Below, piece by piece: positions 16,795 through 27,498 of a stretch of 64,000 bases of DNA. The notes beneath the pieces were generated by a model, which ran no database searches, had not been told where the DNA came from, and worked only from the letters and a program-made list of their open reading frames with translations. This DNA is from Streptomyces sp. NBC_00224 (GTDB lineage Bacteria > Actinomycetota > Actinomycetes > Streptomycetales > Streptomycetaceae). The DNA is taken from positions 3,720,001-3,784,000 of the forward strand of contig NZ_CP108106.1 of the NCBI RefSeq assembly GCF_041435195.1, in the 5' to 3' direction. How positions within the stretch are numbered: position 1 is the first letter of the stretch; the number at the start of each line of letters is the position of its first letter. The position numbers and the translations under genes are program-made.

Positions 16795-18654
16795 GTGAGC
16801 GGAACCCCCGAAGGACCGGGAGCAGCCCCCGGGACCATGCGGCCGCCGGTCACAGAGCGTCATCCGGAGGGGCCCGCACGGCCCGTCGGCCCACCGCCGG
16901 AACGTCACGCGGTCGGGCGCATCGCCGCCGAGCCGCGCGACTACCGCGCGGCGTTCGAGGCGGCTCATCTGGCGATGGCCGTCGTCGACCAGCACGGCAC
17001 GGTGACCGCCGCCAACACCGCACTGGCCGAGCTGCTCGGCTCCGAGCCCGCCGCGCTGTGCGGCCAGGCCGCCGCCGACCTCGTCGACCTCGCCGCCGAC
17101 GCCCGCACCTGGCACATCTACCAGGAGGTGCTGAGCGGCAGCCGCTCCCGCTTCCGCTGCACCCGGCGCCTCAAGCACCCCGACGGACACTCCCTCTGGG
17201 CCGAGGTCACCGTCTCGCCGGTGCGCGACAGCACCGGCGCGCTGCTCTCGATCACCGACATCAGCGACCGCCGCGAGCTCCAGGCGCGGCTGCGCCACCT
17301 CCAGATGCACGACCCGGTGACCCGGCTGCCCAACCGCACGCTGTTCTTCGAGCGGCTCGCGGGCGCCATGGAGGCCTCCACGTACGGGCGCGGCGGCACC
17401 GGCCGGATCGGGATCTGCTACCTGGACCTCGACGGGTTCAAGGCCGTCAACGACACCCTGGGCCACCGCATCGGCGACCGGCTCCTGTCGGCGGTCGCGG
17501 CCCGCCTCACCCACTGCGCCGACCAGTGCGGCTACGCCCGCAGCGGCGGACACCTGGTGGCACGCCTGGGCGGCGACGAGTTCGCGGTCCTGGTCGAGGA
17601 CTCGACGGGGACCGAGCAGCTGGCGGACCTGGCGCAGTCCGTACTGGCCGTGCTCCAGCAGCCGTTCGACCTGGCCGGGCAGCGGCTCTCGGTCTCGGCG
17701 TCGATCGGCGTGGTGGAGCGGGCGGTCGCGGGGACGACGGCGACGGGCCTGATGCAGGACGCCGACACGACCCTGTACTGGGCCAAGGCCGACGGGAAGG
17801 CCCGCTGGACGCTCTTCGACCCGGAGCGCAACGCGCACCGGATGACCCGTCAGGCACTCTCCTCGACGCTGCGGCCGGCCGTGGAGCGGGGCGAGTTCGC
17901 GCTGGAGTACCAGCCGCTCGTGGGCATGGCGGACGGGGTCGTGGAGGGCGTCGAGGCGCTTGTCCGATGGAACCATCCGCAGTTCGGCACACTTGCGCCG
18001 AATCGGTTCATCGGAATTGCGGAAGAGGACGGGTCGATCGTCCAGCTCGGCGGCTGGGTCCTGCGGACGGCCTGCCGGCAGGCGCGCCGCTGGCAGATCG
18101 AGCACCCCGGGGTGCCGCCGATCTTCGTGAGCGTGAACGTGGCCGTGCGCCAGGTCTGGGACTCCGACCTGGTCGCCGACGTCGCGGAGATCCTGGCCGA
18201 GACGGGCCTGGCGCCGCACCTGCTCCAGCTGGAGCTGACCGAGTCGGCCGTCATGGGCTCGGCGGGCCGCCCGCTCCAGGCGCTCCAGGCGCTCTCCGAC
18301 ATGGGCGTACGCATCGCCATCGACGACTTCGGCACGGGCTACTCCAACCTGGCGTACCTGTCCCGCCTACCGGTCTCCGTCCTGAAGCTCGACGGCTCGT
18401 TCGTCCGGGGCTTCCAGTACGACGAGGGCGGCACGCACCCCAACCCCGCCGACGAGACGATCGTCGAGGCCATGGTCCAGCTCGCACACCGGCTCGGCCT
18501 GAAGGTGACGGCCGAGTGCGTCGAGACGTCCCACCAGGCGGGGCGGTTGCGGCGGATCGGCTGCGATACGGGGCAGGGGTGGCTGTATTCGCGGGCGGTG
18601 CATCCGGAGTTGATCGCGGCGATGCTGGGGGACCCGGGGTTCGTCTGCGGGTGA
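16795..18654 (+). CDS. PAS-GGDEF-EAL c-di-GMP turnover protein
   Basis: A 619-residue cytoplasmic protein. PAS (about 50-160, FEAAHLAMAVVDQHGTV) senses an unknown signal; GGDEF (about 170-340) has an intact LGGDEF active site; EAL (about 355-610) keeps EALVRWNH and DDFGTGYSNL, so both cyclase and phosphodiesterase activities are plausible. The layout matches RmdA-type proteins of Streptomyces that tune c-di-GMP during development, but the match to a particular gene is unproven. GTG start after GGGAGCG. Confidence 0.9.
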   Translation: MSGTPEGPGAAPGTMRPPVTERHPEGPARPVGPPPERHAVGRIAAEPRDYRAAFEAAHLAMAVVDQHGTVTAANTALAELLGSEPAALCGQAAADLVDLAADARTWHIYQEVLSGSRSRFRCTRRLKHPDGHSLWAEVTVSPVRDSTGALLSITDISDRRELQARLRHLQMHDPVTRLPNRTLFFERLAGAMEASTYGRGGTGRIGICYLDLDGFKAVNDTLGHRIGDRLLSAVAARLTHCADQCGYARSGGHLVARLGGDEFAVLVEDSTGTEQLADLAQSVLAVLQQPFDLAGQRLSVSASIGVVERAVAGTTATGLMQDADTTLYWAKADGKARWTLFDPERNAHRMTRQALSSTLRPAVERGEFALEYQPLVGMADGVVEGVEALVRWNHPQFGTLAPNRFIGIAEEDGSIVQLGGWVLRTACRQARRWQIEHPGVPPIFVSVNVAVRQVWDSDLVADVAEILAETGLAPHLLQLELTESAVMGSAGRPLQALQALSDMGVRIAIDDFGTGYSNLAYLSRLPVSVLKLDGSFVRGFQYDEGGTHPNPADETIVEAMVQLAHRLGLKVTAECVETSHQAGRLRRIGCDTGQGWLYSRAVHPELIAAMLGDPGFVCG

Positions 18655-18662
18655 GTGGGTGC

Positions 18663-18765
18663 CTGGTCGCGCAGTTCCCCGCGCCCCTGAATGCGCCCCT
18701 CCGGGCCGCCCAGGGGATTGCCGCGGAAGCGGCATCCAAGGGGCGCGGGGAACTGCGCGACCAGC
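18663..18765. repeat. Intergenic repeat copies 4 and 5 as a perfect inverted pair
   Basis: A direct copy (18663-18688, CTGGTCGCGCAGTTCCCCGC...) and its exact reverse complement (18740-18765) face each other over about 50 bases, giving a 26-base perfect inverted repeat. It lies in the gap between the c-di-GMP gene and the convergent chitinase. Confidence 0.85.
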
Positions 18766-18793
18766 CACAGGAAGCCTGCAGACGCAAGGAAAA

Positions 18794-18823
18794 CCGCCTC
18801 ACCCCCGGCACGGGGTGAGGCGG
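18794..18823. terminator. Bidirectional hairpin terminator
   Basis: CCGCCTCACCCC pairs perfectly with GGGGTGAGGCGG over 12 bases around a six-base loop, preceded by AAAA (useful for the minus-strand gene). It lies between two convergent genes. Confidence 0.8.
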
Positions 18824-18846
18824 CCTCCCCCCGGAGGGGGCTCACA

Positions 18847-20538
<1,692 letters not shown>

Positions 20539-20606
20539 GGTCGGCCTCCGGAGGCTGAGCGGAACGGCGGTTGGAGCAGTGATAGCGATCACCGCGGGGC
20601 CGCGTC

Positions 20607-20640
20607 AATGGTCTGAACCAAATTGAGGACTAGACCAATT
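20607..20640 (-). promoter_or_regulatory. Tandem DasR-like (dre) operators of the chitinase
   Basis: On the minus strand TTGGTCTAGTCC (20627-20638) and TTGGTTCAGACC (20610-20621) lie 17 bases apart, centre to centre. Both resemble the known consensus TGGTCTAGACCA bound by DasR, the GlcNAc-responsive GntR repressor, and the direct-repeat pairs known in Streptomyces chitinase promoters. Each copy has one or two mismatches. Confidence 0.75.
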
Positions 20641-20819
20641 TGGGCGCGAAACCGCTCGTCAGGGAGGTGGGCCGGACGCACGAACCGCCCGCCACCATCG
20701 GTGACGAGCGGTTTAAGGGTGCCTTATGGATCTTGGGCGGGCCGGTGGACGGGTGGACCACCACCCCCACGAAATCCAGGATTTACCGGCCGGTGATCAC
20801 CACGGGGGCGCCCCGGAGG

Positions 20820-21887
20820 TCACGCCGTGTGTGCCCCGTAGACGTCCGCGATCAGCTCGTAGGAGCGCAGCCGGGCCTCGGGGCCGTGCGCGTTCGCGGT
20901 CAGCATCAGCTCGTCCGCGCCGGTCCGCTTCTGGAGCGCGTCGAGCCCGTCGCGTACCTCTTCGGCGGTCCCGGAGACCACGTTGGCGAGCCAGCCGTCG
21001 ACGAACTCCCGCTCCATCGGACTGAAGGAGTACGCCGCCGCCTCCTCCGGGGTCGGCACGAGACCCGGGCGGCCGGTGCGCAGCCGCACCATCGACAGGG
21101 CGTTGGTGAGCGTCTGGCGGCGCGCCTCCTGCTCGTCGTCGGCGGCCAGCGCCGAGACGCCGATCAGCGCGTACGGCGCGGCCAGCACCGCCGAGGGCCG
21201 GAACGACTCGCGGTAGAGGTCGAGCGCGGGCACGGTGTTCGCGGCCGAGAAGTGGTGCGCGAACGCGAACGGCAGGCCCAGGACCCCGGCGAGCCGGGCA
21301 CTGAAGCCGGAGGAGCCGAGCAGCCAGATCGGCGGCCGGGCGGCGGGACCCTGCACCGGGCCGGGCACGGCGTGGATGCGGGCGTAGGGGTGCCCGTCGG
21401 GGAAGTCGTCGTCCAGGAACCGGGTCAACTCGGCCAGCTGCTGCGGGAACTCGTCCGCGCCCTCGTTCAGGTGATCGGTGCGGCGCAGGGCCGCCGCCGT
21501 CGCGCCGTCGGTGCCGGGCGCGCGCCCCAGGCCCAGGTCGATCCGCCCGGGGGCCAGCGCCTCCAGGGTGCCGAACTGCTCCGCGATCACCAGCGGCGCG
21601 TGGTTGGGCAGCATCACGCCGCCCGAGCCGAGCCGGATGCGCTCGGTGTGGGCGGCGAGGTGGGCGAGGATGACGGCCGGGGACGAGGAGGCGACGCCGG
21701 GCATGGAGTGGTGTTCGGCGACCCAGTGGCGGGTGAAGCCGCGCCGCTCGGCGAGCTTGGAGATCTCCACGCTGGTGCGCAGGGCCCTGTTCGCGGTGTA
21801 ACCGCTGCCGACCGTCACCAGGTCCAGCACGGACAGGGGCACGGGCGCACTGCCGAACGCCGTCCCTCGAATGTCGTCCACGTCCAC
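20820..21887 (-). CDS. LLM-class flavin-dependent oxidoreductase
   Basis: A 355-residue bacterial-luciferase-like TIM-barrel oxidoreductase. RHWVAEHHSMPGVASSSP, IRLGSGGVMLPNHAPLVIAEQ and RIDLGLGRAPGTD are the signature stretches of the single-component LLM group. It should use reduced FMN; the substrate is unknown. It is divergent from the amidase gene. A longer frame in another phase over the same bases is a shadow. Confidence 0.9.
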   Translation of the reverse strand: MDVDDIRGTAFGSAPVPLSVLDLVTVGSGYTANRALRTSVEISKLAERRGFTRHWVAEHHSMPGVASSSPAVILAHLAAHTERIRLGSGGVMLPNHAPLVIAEQFGTLEALAPGRIDLGLGRAPGTDGATAAALRRTDHLNEGADEFPQQLAELTRFLDDDFPDGHPYARIHAVPGPVQGPAARPPIWLLGSSGFSARLAGVLGLPFAFAHHFSAANTVPALDLYRESFRPSAVLAAPYALIGVSALAADDEQEARRQTLTNALSMVRLRTGRPGLVPTPEEAAAYSFSPMEREFVDGWLANVVSGTAEEVRDGLDALQKRTGADELMLTANAHGPEARLRSYELIADVYGAHTA

Positions 21888-22019
21888 CGGTCCGCTCCTC
21901 CAGTTCGTGCCGTACGGATACGACCGACCACAACAGGAGGCAGTCTCCGTTTTATTCCCGGCGCGTCCGCCGGCCGCCCCGGACGCTGTCGATCAGCAAA
22001 CGCGGGTACGAACCCGGTC

Positions 22020-23405
22020 ATGACCGATCCGACGACAGGCCTCACCTCACTCGCCGATCTGACTGCCCGTCAACTCCTGGCCGGATACGGCAAGGGCGAC
22101 TTCTCCCCGGTCGAGGCGGTCCGGGCCGTCCTCGACCGGATCGCCGCCGTGCAGCCCCGGATCAACGCCTTCGTCCGGGTCGACGCCGAGGCGGCGCTCG
22201 CCCGCGCCGAGGCGTCCACCGCCCGGTGGCGGGCCGGGGAGCCGCTGGGGCTGCTCGACGGGGTGCCGGTGTCCGTCAAGGACGCGCTCCCGGTGGCCGG
22301 CGGCCCGACCCTGCGCGGCTCCACGGCGCCGGCCGGCCCGGGGCCCTGGGACGTGGACGCGCCCGCCGTGGCGCGGCTGCGCGAGCACGGGGCGGTGTTC
22401 GTGGGGAAGACCACGATGCCCGAGTTCGGGTGGAAGGCGGTCACCGACTCCGCGCTCTCGGGGATCACCCGCAATCCGCACGACCCCTCGCGCACGGCGG
22501 GCGGCTCCAGCGGCGGCAGCGCGGCGGCCGTGGCGGCCGGGGCGGCGCCGCTCTCGCTCGGCACCGACGGCGGCGGCTCGGTGCGCATACCCGCCTCGTT
22601 CTGCGGGGTGGTCGGGCTGAAGCCCACCTACGGGCGGGTGCCGCTGTTCCCGCCCAGCCCCTTCGGCTCGCTCGCGCACCTCGGGCCGCTGGCGCGGGAC
22701 GCGGCCGACACGGCGCTGCTGCTCGATGTGATCAGCGGCGCCGACTGGCGCGACTGGTCGGCGAACGAGCGCGCCGAGCCGGTCTCGCCGGGCCTGGCGG
22801 AGGGCGTGAAGGGCCTGCGCATCGCGTACTCGCCGTCCTTCGGCGGCCAGGTGGCCGTGCGCCCCGAGGTCGCGGCGGCGGTACGGGCGGCGGTGACCCG
22901 GCTCGCCGGGCTCGGCGCGTACGTCGAGGAGGCGGACCCGGACTTCGCGGACCCGGTGGCCGCCTTCCACACGCTGTGGTTCACCGGCGCCGCGCGGGCG
23001 GTGAACAGGCTCCCGTCGGAGCGGCGGGCGACCCTGGAGCCCGGGCTGCGGGAGATCGCCGAGCAGGGCGCGCGATACACGGCGCTCGACCATCTGGCCG
23101 CGCTCGACGTCCGGGCGGCGCTCGGCCACCGCATGGCCCGCTTCCACAGCACCTACGACCTGCTGGTCACGCCGACCCTGCCGATCACCGCGTTCGAGGT
23201 GGGCGCGGAGGTCCCCGCGGGGTCGGGCCTGCGCCGCTGGACGGGCTGGACCCCGTTCACGTACCCCTTCAACATGACCTGCCAGCCGGCGCTCACGGTC
23301 CCGGTGGGCACGGACGCGGCGGGTCTGCCCATCGGCCTCCAGCTGGTCGCCGCCCGCCACCGCGACGACCTGGTGCTGCGGGCGGCGTTCGCACTGGAGA
23401 ACTGA
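22020..23405 (+). CDS. Amidase (amidase-signature family)
   Basis: A 461-residue amidase. The catalytic triad is visible: Lys in GVPVSVKDAL, the cis-Ser in GGSSGGSAAA and the nucleophile Ser in GTDGGGSVRIPAS. It sits 9 bases before the transporter genes, so it is probably the first gene of the same operon and may act on the imported compound. The ATG at 22020 lies shortly before the conserved N-terminus. Confidence 0.9.
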   Translation: MTDPTTGLTSLADLTARQLLAGYGKGDFSPVEAVRAVLDRIAAVQPRINAFVRVDAEAALARAEASTARWRAGEPLGLLDGVPVSVKDALPVAGGPTLRGSTAPAGPGPWDVDAPAVARLREHGAVFVGKTTMPEFGWKAVTDSALSGITRNPHDPSRTAGGSSGGSAAAVAAGAAPLSLGTDGGGSVRIPASFCGVVGLKPTYGRVPLFPPSPFGSLAHLGPLARDAADTALLLDVISGADWRDWSANERAEPVSPGLAEGVKGLRIAYSPSFGGQVAVRPEVAAAVRAAVTRLAGLGAYVEEADPDFADPVAAFHTLWFTGAARAVNRLPSERRATLEPGLREIAEQGARYTALDHLAALDVRAALGHRMARFHSTYDLLVTPTLPITAFEVGAEVPAGSGLRRWTGWTPFTYPFNMTCQPALTVPVGTDAAGLPIGLQLVAARHRDDLVLRAAFALEN

Positions 23406-23414
23406 CCGGGAGGC

Positions 23415-24302
23415 ATGGCGGCGGCGAACGCGGGTAGCGGCGCCGCCATGGTTCGAGCAACTGCACGACGAACGTTTCTCGCCGGAGGAGTCGGCGCGGC
23501 CCTCGCCGCCGCCGGCTGTTCCCGGGTGCCCGACGGCGACGCGCTCGGGCGCCTCAGATCGCAGGGCACGGTACGGCTCGGGATCGCCGGAGAGGTCCCG
23601 TACGGCTATGTCGACGAGGACGGCCGGTTCACCGGCGAGGCGCCGGAACTCGCCAAAGTGATCTTCAAGCGCCTTGGCATCGACCGCGTCCAGCCCGTCG
23701 CCACCGACTTCTCCTCCCTCATCCCCGGCCTCAACTCCCAGCAGTTCGACGTCGTCTCGGCCGGCATGTACATCAACAAGGAGCGCTGCGCACAGGTCCT
23801 CTTCGCCGACCCCGAGTACCAGATGCTCGACGCGTTCATCGTGCGCAAGGGCAACCCCAAGGGGCTGCACTCGTACGAGGACGTCGTGCGCAGCCGCGCC
23901 CGCTTCGCCACCGGGACCGGTTACGCGGAGATCAAGTACGCCGTGGCCGCCGGGGTCCCGGAGAAGGACATCGTCATCCTCCAGGACCAGGTCGCCGGGC
24001 TGAACGCGGTGGAGTCCGGCCGCGTCGACGTGTTCGCCGGGACCGCGCTCACCACGCGCGCCGTGGTGCGCAAGAGCAGCCGCGCCGAGGCCACCGCCCC
24101 CTTCGCCGCCATCGTCGACGGCAAGAAGAAGGTCGACGGCGGCGGCTTCGCCTTCCGGCCCACCGACACCACCCTGCGCGACGCGTTCAACGCCGAGCTC
24201 CGCAAGATGCGCTCCAGCGGCGAACTCTTCCGGGTCCTGCGGCCGTTCGGCTTCACCCGGGCCGAGATGACCACCCTCACCGCCAAGGAGCTGTGCCGAT
24301 GA
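23415..24302 (+). CDS. ehuB: ABC transporter solute-binding lipoprotein, EhuB-like
   Basis: A 295-residue binding protein of the polar amino acid/ectoine type. A twin-Arg-like n-region (RATARRTFLAGG) leads to the lipobox LAAAGC, so it should be a lipoprotein. The mature part starts LRSQGTVRLGIAGEVPYGYVDEDG, typical of family 3 binding proteins. The first ATG (23415) has a ribosome site only one base away; ATG 23448 would give a neater signal peptide. The ectoine assignment rests on the gene order B-C-D-A and general similarity; the ligand is unproven. Confidence 0.8.
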   Translation: MAAANAGSGAAMVRATARRTFLAGGVGAALAAAGCSRVPDGDALGRLRSQGTVRLGIAGEVPYGYVDEDGRFTGEAPELAKVIFKRLGIDRVQPVATDFSSLIPGLNSQQFDVVSAGMYINKERCAQVLFADPEYQMLDAFIVRKGNPKGLHSYEDVVRSRARFATGTGYAEIKYAVAAGVPEKDIVILQDQVAGLNAVESGRVDVFAGTALTTRAVVRKSSRAEATAPFAAIVDGKKKVDGGGFAFRPTDTTLRDAFNAELRKMRSSGELFRVLRPFGFTRAEMTTLTAKELCR

Positions 24303-24958
24303 CGGCCGGACTGTGGCAGCACTGGGTGCTGCCGGGAATCTGGATCACCGTCCAGCTGACCGTGTACAGCGCGGCGCTGGCCGCCGCCGTCGCCTTCGGG
24401 ATCGGCATGGCCCGTACGCACCGCTCCCGCCTCGTACGGTTCCTGGCCGGCTTCTACACCGAGGTCTTCCGGGGCACCTCCGCCCTGGTCCTGATGTTCT
24501 GGCTGTTCTTCGTGCTGCCGCCGCTGGTGGGCTGGCAGCTGGTGCCGATGTGGGCGGCCGTCCTGGCGCTCGGCCTCTCCTACGGCGCGTACGGCGCGGA
24601 GATCGTCCGGGGCGCGCTGAACGCCGTCTCGCCCGCCCAGCGCGAGGCGGGCATCGCGCTGAGCCTCACGCCGTGGCAGCGGATGCGGCTCGTGCTGCTG
24701 CCGCAGGCGGTGCCGGAGATGATCCCGCCGTTCTGCAACCTGCTGGTCGAGCTGCTCAAGGGCACCGCCCTGGTCTCGCTGCTCGGCGTCGGCGACGTGT
24801 CGTTCGCCGCGTATCTGGTCCGGCTCGCCACCCAGGACAGCGCCCAGATCTACAGCGTGACCCTCGTCGTCTACTTCGTCCTCGCCTTCGGGATCACCCG
24901 GGGCATGAAGGCACTGGAGCGCCGCACCAAGGCCAATCTGGGGGTGACGGTCAAGTGA
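24299..24958 (+). CDS. ehuC: ABC transporter permease, EhuC-like
   Basis: A 219-residue His/Glu/Gln/Arg-type permease with about five helices. The EAA loop reads [22 protein letters not shown], the site that docks with the ATPase. It overlaps the binding-protein stop as ATGA, which selects the ATG at 24299. Confidence 0.85.
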   Translation: MTAGLWQHWVLPGIWITVQLTVYSAALAAAVAFGIGMARTHRSRLVRFLAGFYTEVFRGTSALVLMFWLFFVLPPLVGWQLVPMWAAVLALGLSYGAYGAEIVRGALNAVSPAQREAGIALSLTPWQRMRLVLLPQAVPEMIPPFCNLLVELLKGTALVSLLGVGDVSFAAYLVRLATQDSAQIYSVTLVVYFVLAFGITRGMKALERRTKANLGVTVK

Positions 24959-25632
24959 CGCACTCGGCTGGGGCAGCGCAGTCCTCCTGGGACTGGTCCG
25001 CCGTCTGGGACTTCATGCCGCGCTTCTGGGACGGGGTGCTCGTCACCCTCCAGGTCCTGGCGCTCGGCTCGCTCATCTCGTTCTCGCTGGGTCTGGTGTG
25101 GGCGCTCGGCCTGCGCGCGCCGTCCCGGCTGGTGCGCTGGCCGGTGACCGCCGTCACCGAGTTCATCCGCACCACCCCGCTGCTGGTGCAGCTGTTCTTC
25201 CTGTTCTTCGTGCTGCCCGAGTGGGGCGTGAAGTTCTCCGCCCTGACCACCGGCGTCCTCGCCATCGGGCTGCACTACTCGACGTACACCGCGCAGGTCT
25301 ACCGGGCCGGCATCGACGCGGTGCCCAAGGGGCAGTGGGAGGCGGCCACCGCACTCAGCCTGCCGGTGCACCGGACCTGGCTGGCGGTGATCCTGCCGCA
25401 GGCGGTCCGCCGGATCGTGCCCGCGCTCGGCAACTACGTCATCTCGATGCTCAAGGACACCCCGCTGCTGGCCGGAATCAGCGTCCTGGAACTCCTCCAG
25501 CAGTCGCGCCTGGAGGGTGCGTCGACCTTCCAGTACACCGAGCCGCTGACCGTGGTCGGCATCGCCTTCATCCTCATCGCCTATCCGGCTTCCCTTCTCG
25601 TACGAGCCCTGGAGCGCCGCCTTGCCCGCTGA
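24955..25632 (+). CDS. ehuD: ABC transporter permease, EhuD-like
   Basis: A 225-residue second permease of the same family with [16 protein letters not shown] in an early helix and the EAA loop [22 protein letters not shown] 24955 overlaps the stop of the first permease (GTGA). The two permeases should form a heterodimeric channel. Confidence 0.85.
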   Translation: MTHSAGAAQSSWDWSAVWDFMPRFWDGVLVTLQVLALGSLISFSLGLVWALGLRAPSRLVRWPVTAVTEFIRTTPLLVQLFFLFFVLPEWGVKFSALTTGVLAIGLHYSTYTAQVYRAGIDAVPKGQWEAATALSLPVHRTWLAVILPQAVRRIVPALGNYVISMLKDTPLLAGISVLELLQQSRLEGASTFQYTEPLTVVGIAFILIAYPASLLVRALERRLAR

Positions 25633-26416
25633 CCTCTCCCCCACGCGCACCCCCTCCCCCTCCGACTCCTCCGACTCCGACAGCCCCCTCATCACCTTCG
25701 ACAACGTCACCAAGCGCTTCGGCTCCACCACCGTCCTGGACGACCTGTGCTTCTCGGTGCGGCCGGGCCGGCACGTCACGCTGATCGGTCCCTCCGGCTC
25801 CGGCAAGACCACGATCCTGCGGCTGCTCATGACCCTGGAGACGCCCGACTCCGGGACGATCCAGGTCAATGGGGACCGGCTGTTTCCGGCCGCCGAGAGA
25901 GAGCGCCGGGAGGCCCGGAAGAAGATCGGGATGGTCTTCCAGCAGTTCAACCTCTTCCCCAACATGACCGTGCTGCGGAACATCACCGAGGCGCCGGTCC
26001 GGGTGCTCGGCCTCTCGCCCGACGAGGCCGAGGCGCGGGCGAAGGAACTGCTCGACCTGGTGGGGCTCGCCGACCGCGCCGACGCAAAGCCCACCCAGCT
26101 CTCCGGCGGCCAGCAGCAGCGAGTGGCGATCGCGCGGGCCCTCGCCATGCGGCCCCAGGTGCTGCTTCTCGACGAGGTGACGTCCGCGCTCGACCCGGAG
26201 CTGGTGGCCGGGGTCCTGGACGTGCTGCGGGACATCGCGACGACGACGGACATCACCATGCTGTGCGTCACGCACGAGATGAACTTCGCGCGCGATATCT
26301 CGGACGAGGTCATGATGTTCGATTCCGGGAAGGTCATCGAGTCGGGTCCACCGGAGAAAATCTTCACGGAGGCCGAGCACGAACGCACGCGCGAGTTCCT
26401 CGGCGCGGTGCTCTGA
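25622..26416 (+). CDS. ehuA: ABC transporter ATPase, EhuA-like
   Basis: A 264-residue ATPase. Walker [10 protein letters not shown], signature LSGGQQQR, Walker [13 protein letters not shown] and H-loop CVTHEM are all intact. A Ser/Pro/Asp-rich N-terminal extension of about 22 residues is odd for this family. TTG at 25622 is the apparent start and overlaps the permease gene by 11 bases. Confidence 0.85.
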   Translation: MPADLSPTRTPSPSDSSDSDSPLITFDNVTKRFGSTTVLDDLCFSVRPGRHVTLIGPSGSGKTTILRLLMTLETPDSGTIQVNGDRLFPAAERERREARKKIGMVFQQFNLFPNMTVLRNITEAPVRVLGLSPDEAEARAKELLDLVGLADRADAKPTQLSGGQQQRVAIARALAMRPQVLLLDEVTSALDPELVAGVLDVLRDIATTTDITMLCVTHEMNFARDISDEVMMFDSGKVIESGPPEKIFTEAEHERTREFLGAVL

Positions 26417-26462
26417 CCTCACGTTCCGGCCAGAGACCCTGCCTCTGGCATATGTCAGGCGG

Positions 26463-26492
26463 ATGCGCCCCAGCATATGGGCCGGGGCGCAT
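26463..26492 (+). terminator. Hairpin after the transporter operon
   Basis: ATGCGCCCC pairs with GGGGCGCAT around a 12-base loop, about 45 bases after the ATPase stop. There is no T-run, so termination is likely but not certain. Confidence 0.6.
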
Positions 26493-26593
26493 CATCAATC
26501 TCGTCAACACCCCCACCGGAAAGGGGTCTTGGCGGTTATCTTGGAACGGTGAAGCTGTCCACCTTCGCAGCCTCGACCTGCTAGGGGGAAACC

Positions 26594-27352
26594 GTGGCGC
26601 TGAAGCCCGAGCCGACCGCGCCGTTCCACTCAGTGCAGTACGCCTTCCGCGTCCTGGAGACGATCTCCAAGCACGCAGGCGGAGTGACGGACGTCCAGAT
26701 CGCACGAGAGACCGGTCTGCCGACCGCACACCTCGCCTCCCTTCTCCTCATGCTCCGCTGCGAGGGCTATGTGGAGCAGGTCGCCGACGGGGCGTACGTC
26801 ATCGGCGACTCCACCGTCCTGCTGGGCTCCGGCGTGGTGCGCCAGCAGGCCCTGGAGGCCCAGCTCCAGAGCACGCTCACCGAACTGCGCGACTCGGTCG
26901 GCGCGGCGGTCTACATCAGCCGGTACATCGACGGCGAAGTGAAGATCACGCAGTACGCGGACGGCCCCCGCGCCCCGAAGGTGAACGAGTGGGTGGACTT
27001 CCGCTCGGCGGCCCACGCCAGCGCGGTGGGCAAGTGCCTGCTCACCCAGCTCGACCAGAACGGGCGGCGCGACCACCTCTCCCGCCACAAGATCGCCCGG
27101 CTCACCTCGCGGACCATCACCAACGAGCGGGTGCTCTTCAGCAAGCTGGACAGCCAGCCCGCGACGGTCCCGGTCCTCGACCTCCAGGAGTACGCGGTGG
27201 GCACGGTCTGCGCGGCCGTTCCGCTCACGGCGGGCTCGGCGGTCGGCTGCCTGGCCCTCTCGATGCCGATCGAGCACGCCCACCGGCTGCGCTCGGCAGC
27301 GGACACGCTGAACCGGCGGGCGGCGCCGGTGGTGCTGTCGCTGGCGATCTAG
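26594..27352 (+). CDS. IclR-family transcriptional regulator
   Basis: A 252-residue regulator. The N-terminal winged helix (VQYAFRVLETISKHAGGVTDVQIARETGL) and C-terminal effector domain (RSAAHASAVGKCLLTQLD, VGTVCAAVPL) are typical of IclR proteins. GTG start after AGGGGG. It follows the transporter operon and may control it, though the hairpin between them suggests separate transcription. Confidence 0.88.
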   Translation: MALKPEPTAPFHSVQYAFRVLETISKHAGGVTDVQIARETGLPTAHLASLLLMLRCEGYVEQVADGAYVIGDSTVLLGSGVVRQQALEAQLQSTLTELRDSVGAAVYISRYIDGEVKITQYADGPRAPKVNEWVDFRSAAHASAVGKCLLTQLDQNGRRDHLSRHKIARLTSRTITNERVLFSKLDSQPATVPVLDLQEYAVGTVCAAVPLTAGSAVGCLALSMPIEHAHRLRSAADTLNRRAAPVVLSLAI

Positions 27353-27424
27353 GCGTGTCGTTTCTGTGACCCGACGGGGGCAGGAGCACCCCGCCGGACC
27401 AGGTAGTATTTTCTCTGTCAGCAG

Positions 27425-27498
27425 GCGCCGCTAGCTCAGTTGGTTAGAGCAGCTGACTCTTAATCAGCGGGTCCGGGGTTCGAGTCCCTGGCGGCGCA
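27425..27498 (+). tRNA. tRNA-Lys (anticodon CTT), copy 2; attachment site of the element
   Basis: The same cloverleaf as copy 1, here followed by an encoded CCA (27499-27501). The integrase frame reads back into this gene on the opposite strand, so the 3' half is the expected attL core. A hairpin at 27512-27539 (GGGCGTTCTCTC-TTCG-GAGAGGACGCCC, then a T-rich stretch) should terminate the tRNA transcript. Confidence 0.95.

Noticed and set aside
22047..23870. 607-codon minus-strand frame opposite the amidase and binding protein
   Set aside because: Antisense shadow; no motif and Arg/Gly-rich composition.
27425..27498. tRNA copies at 15.1 and 27.4 kb taken as attL and attR of one element
   Set aside because: The DNA between them is ordinary chromosome with Streptomyces repeats and no mobility genes; integrase and excisionase lie outside the interval.
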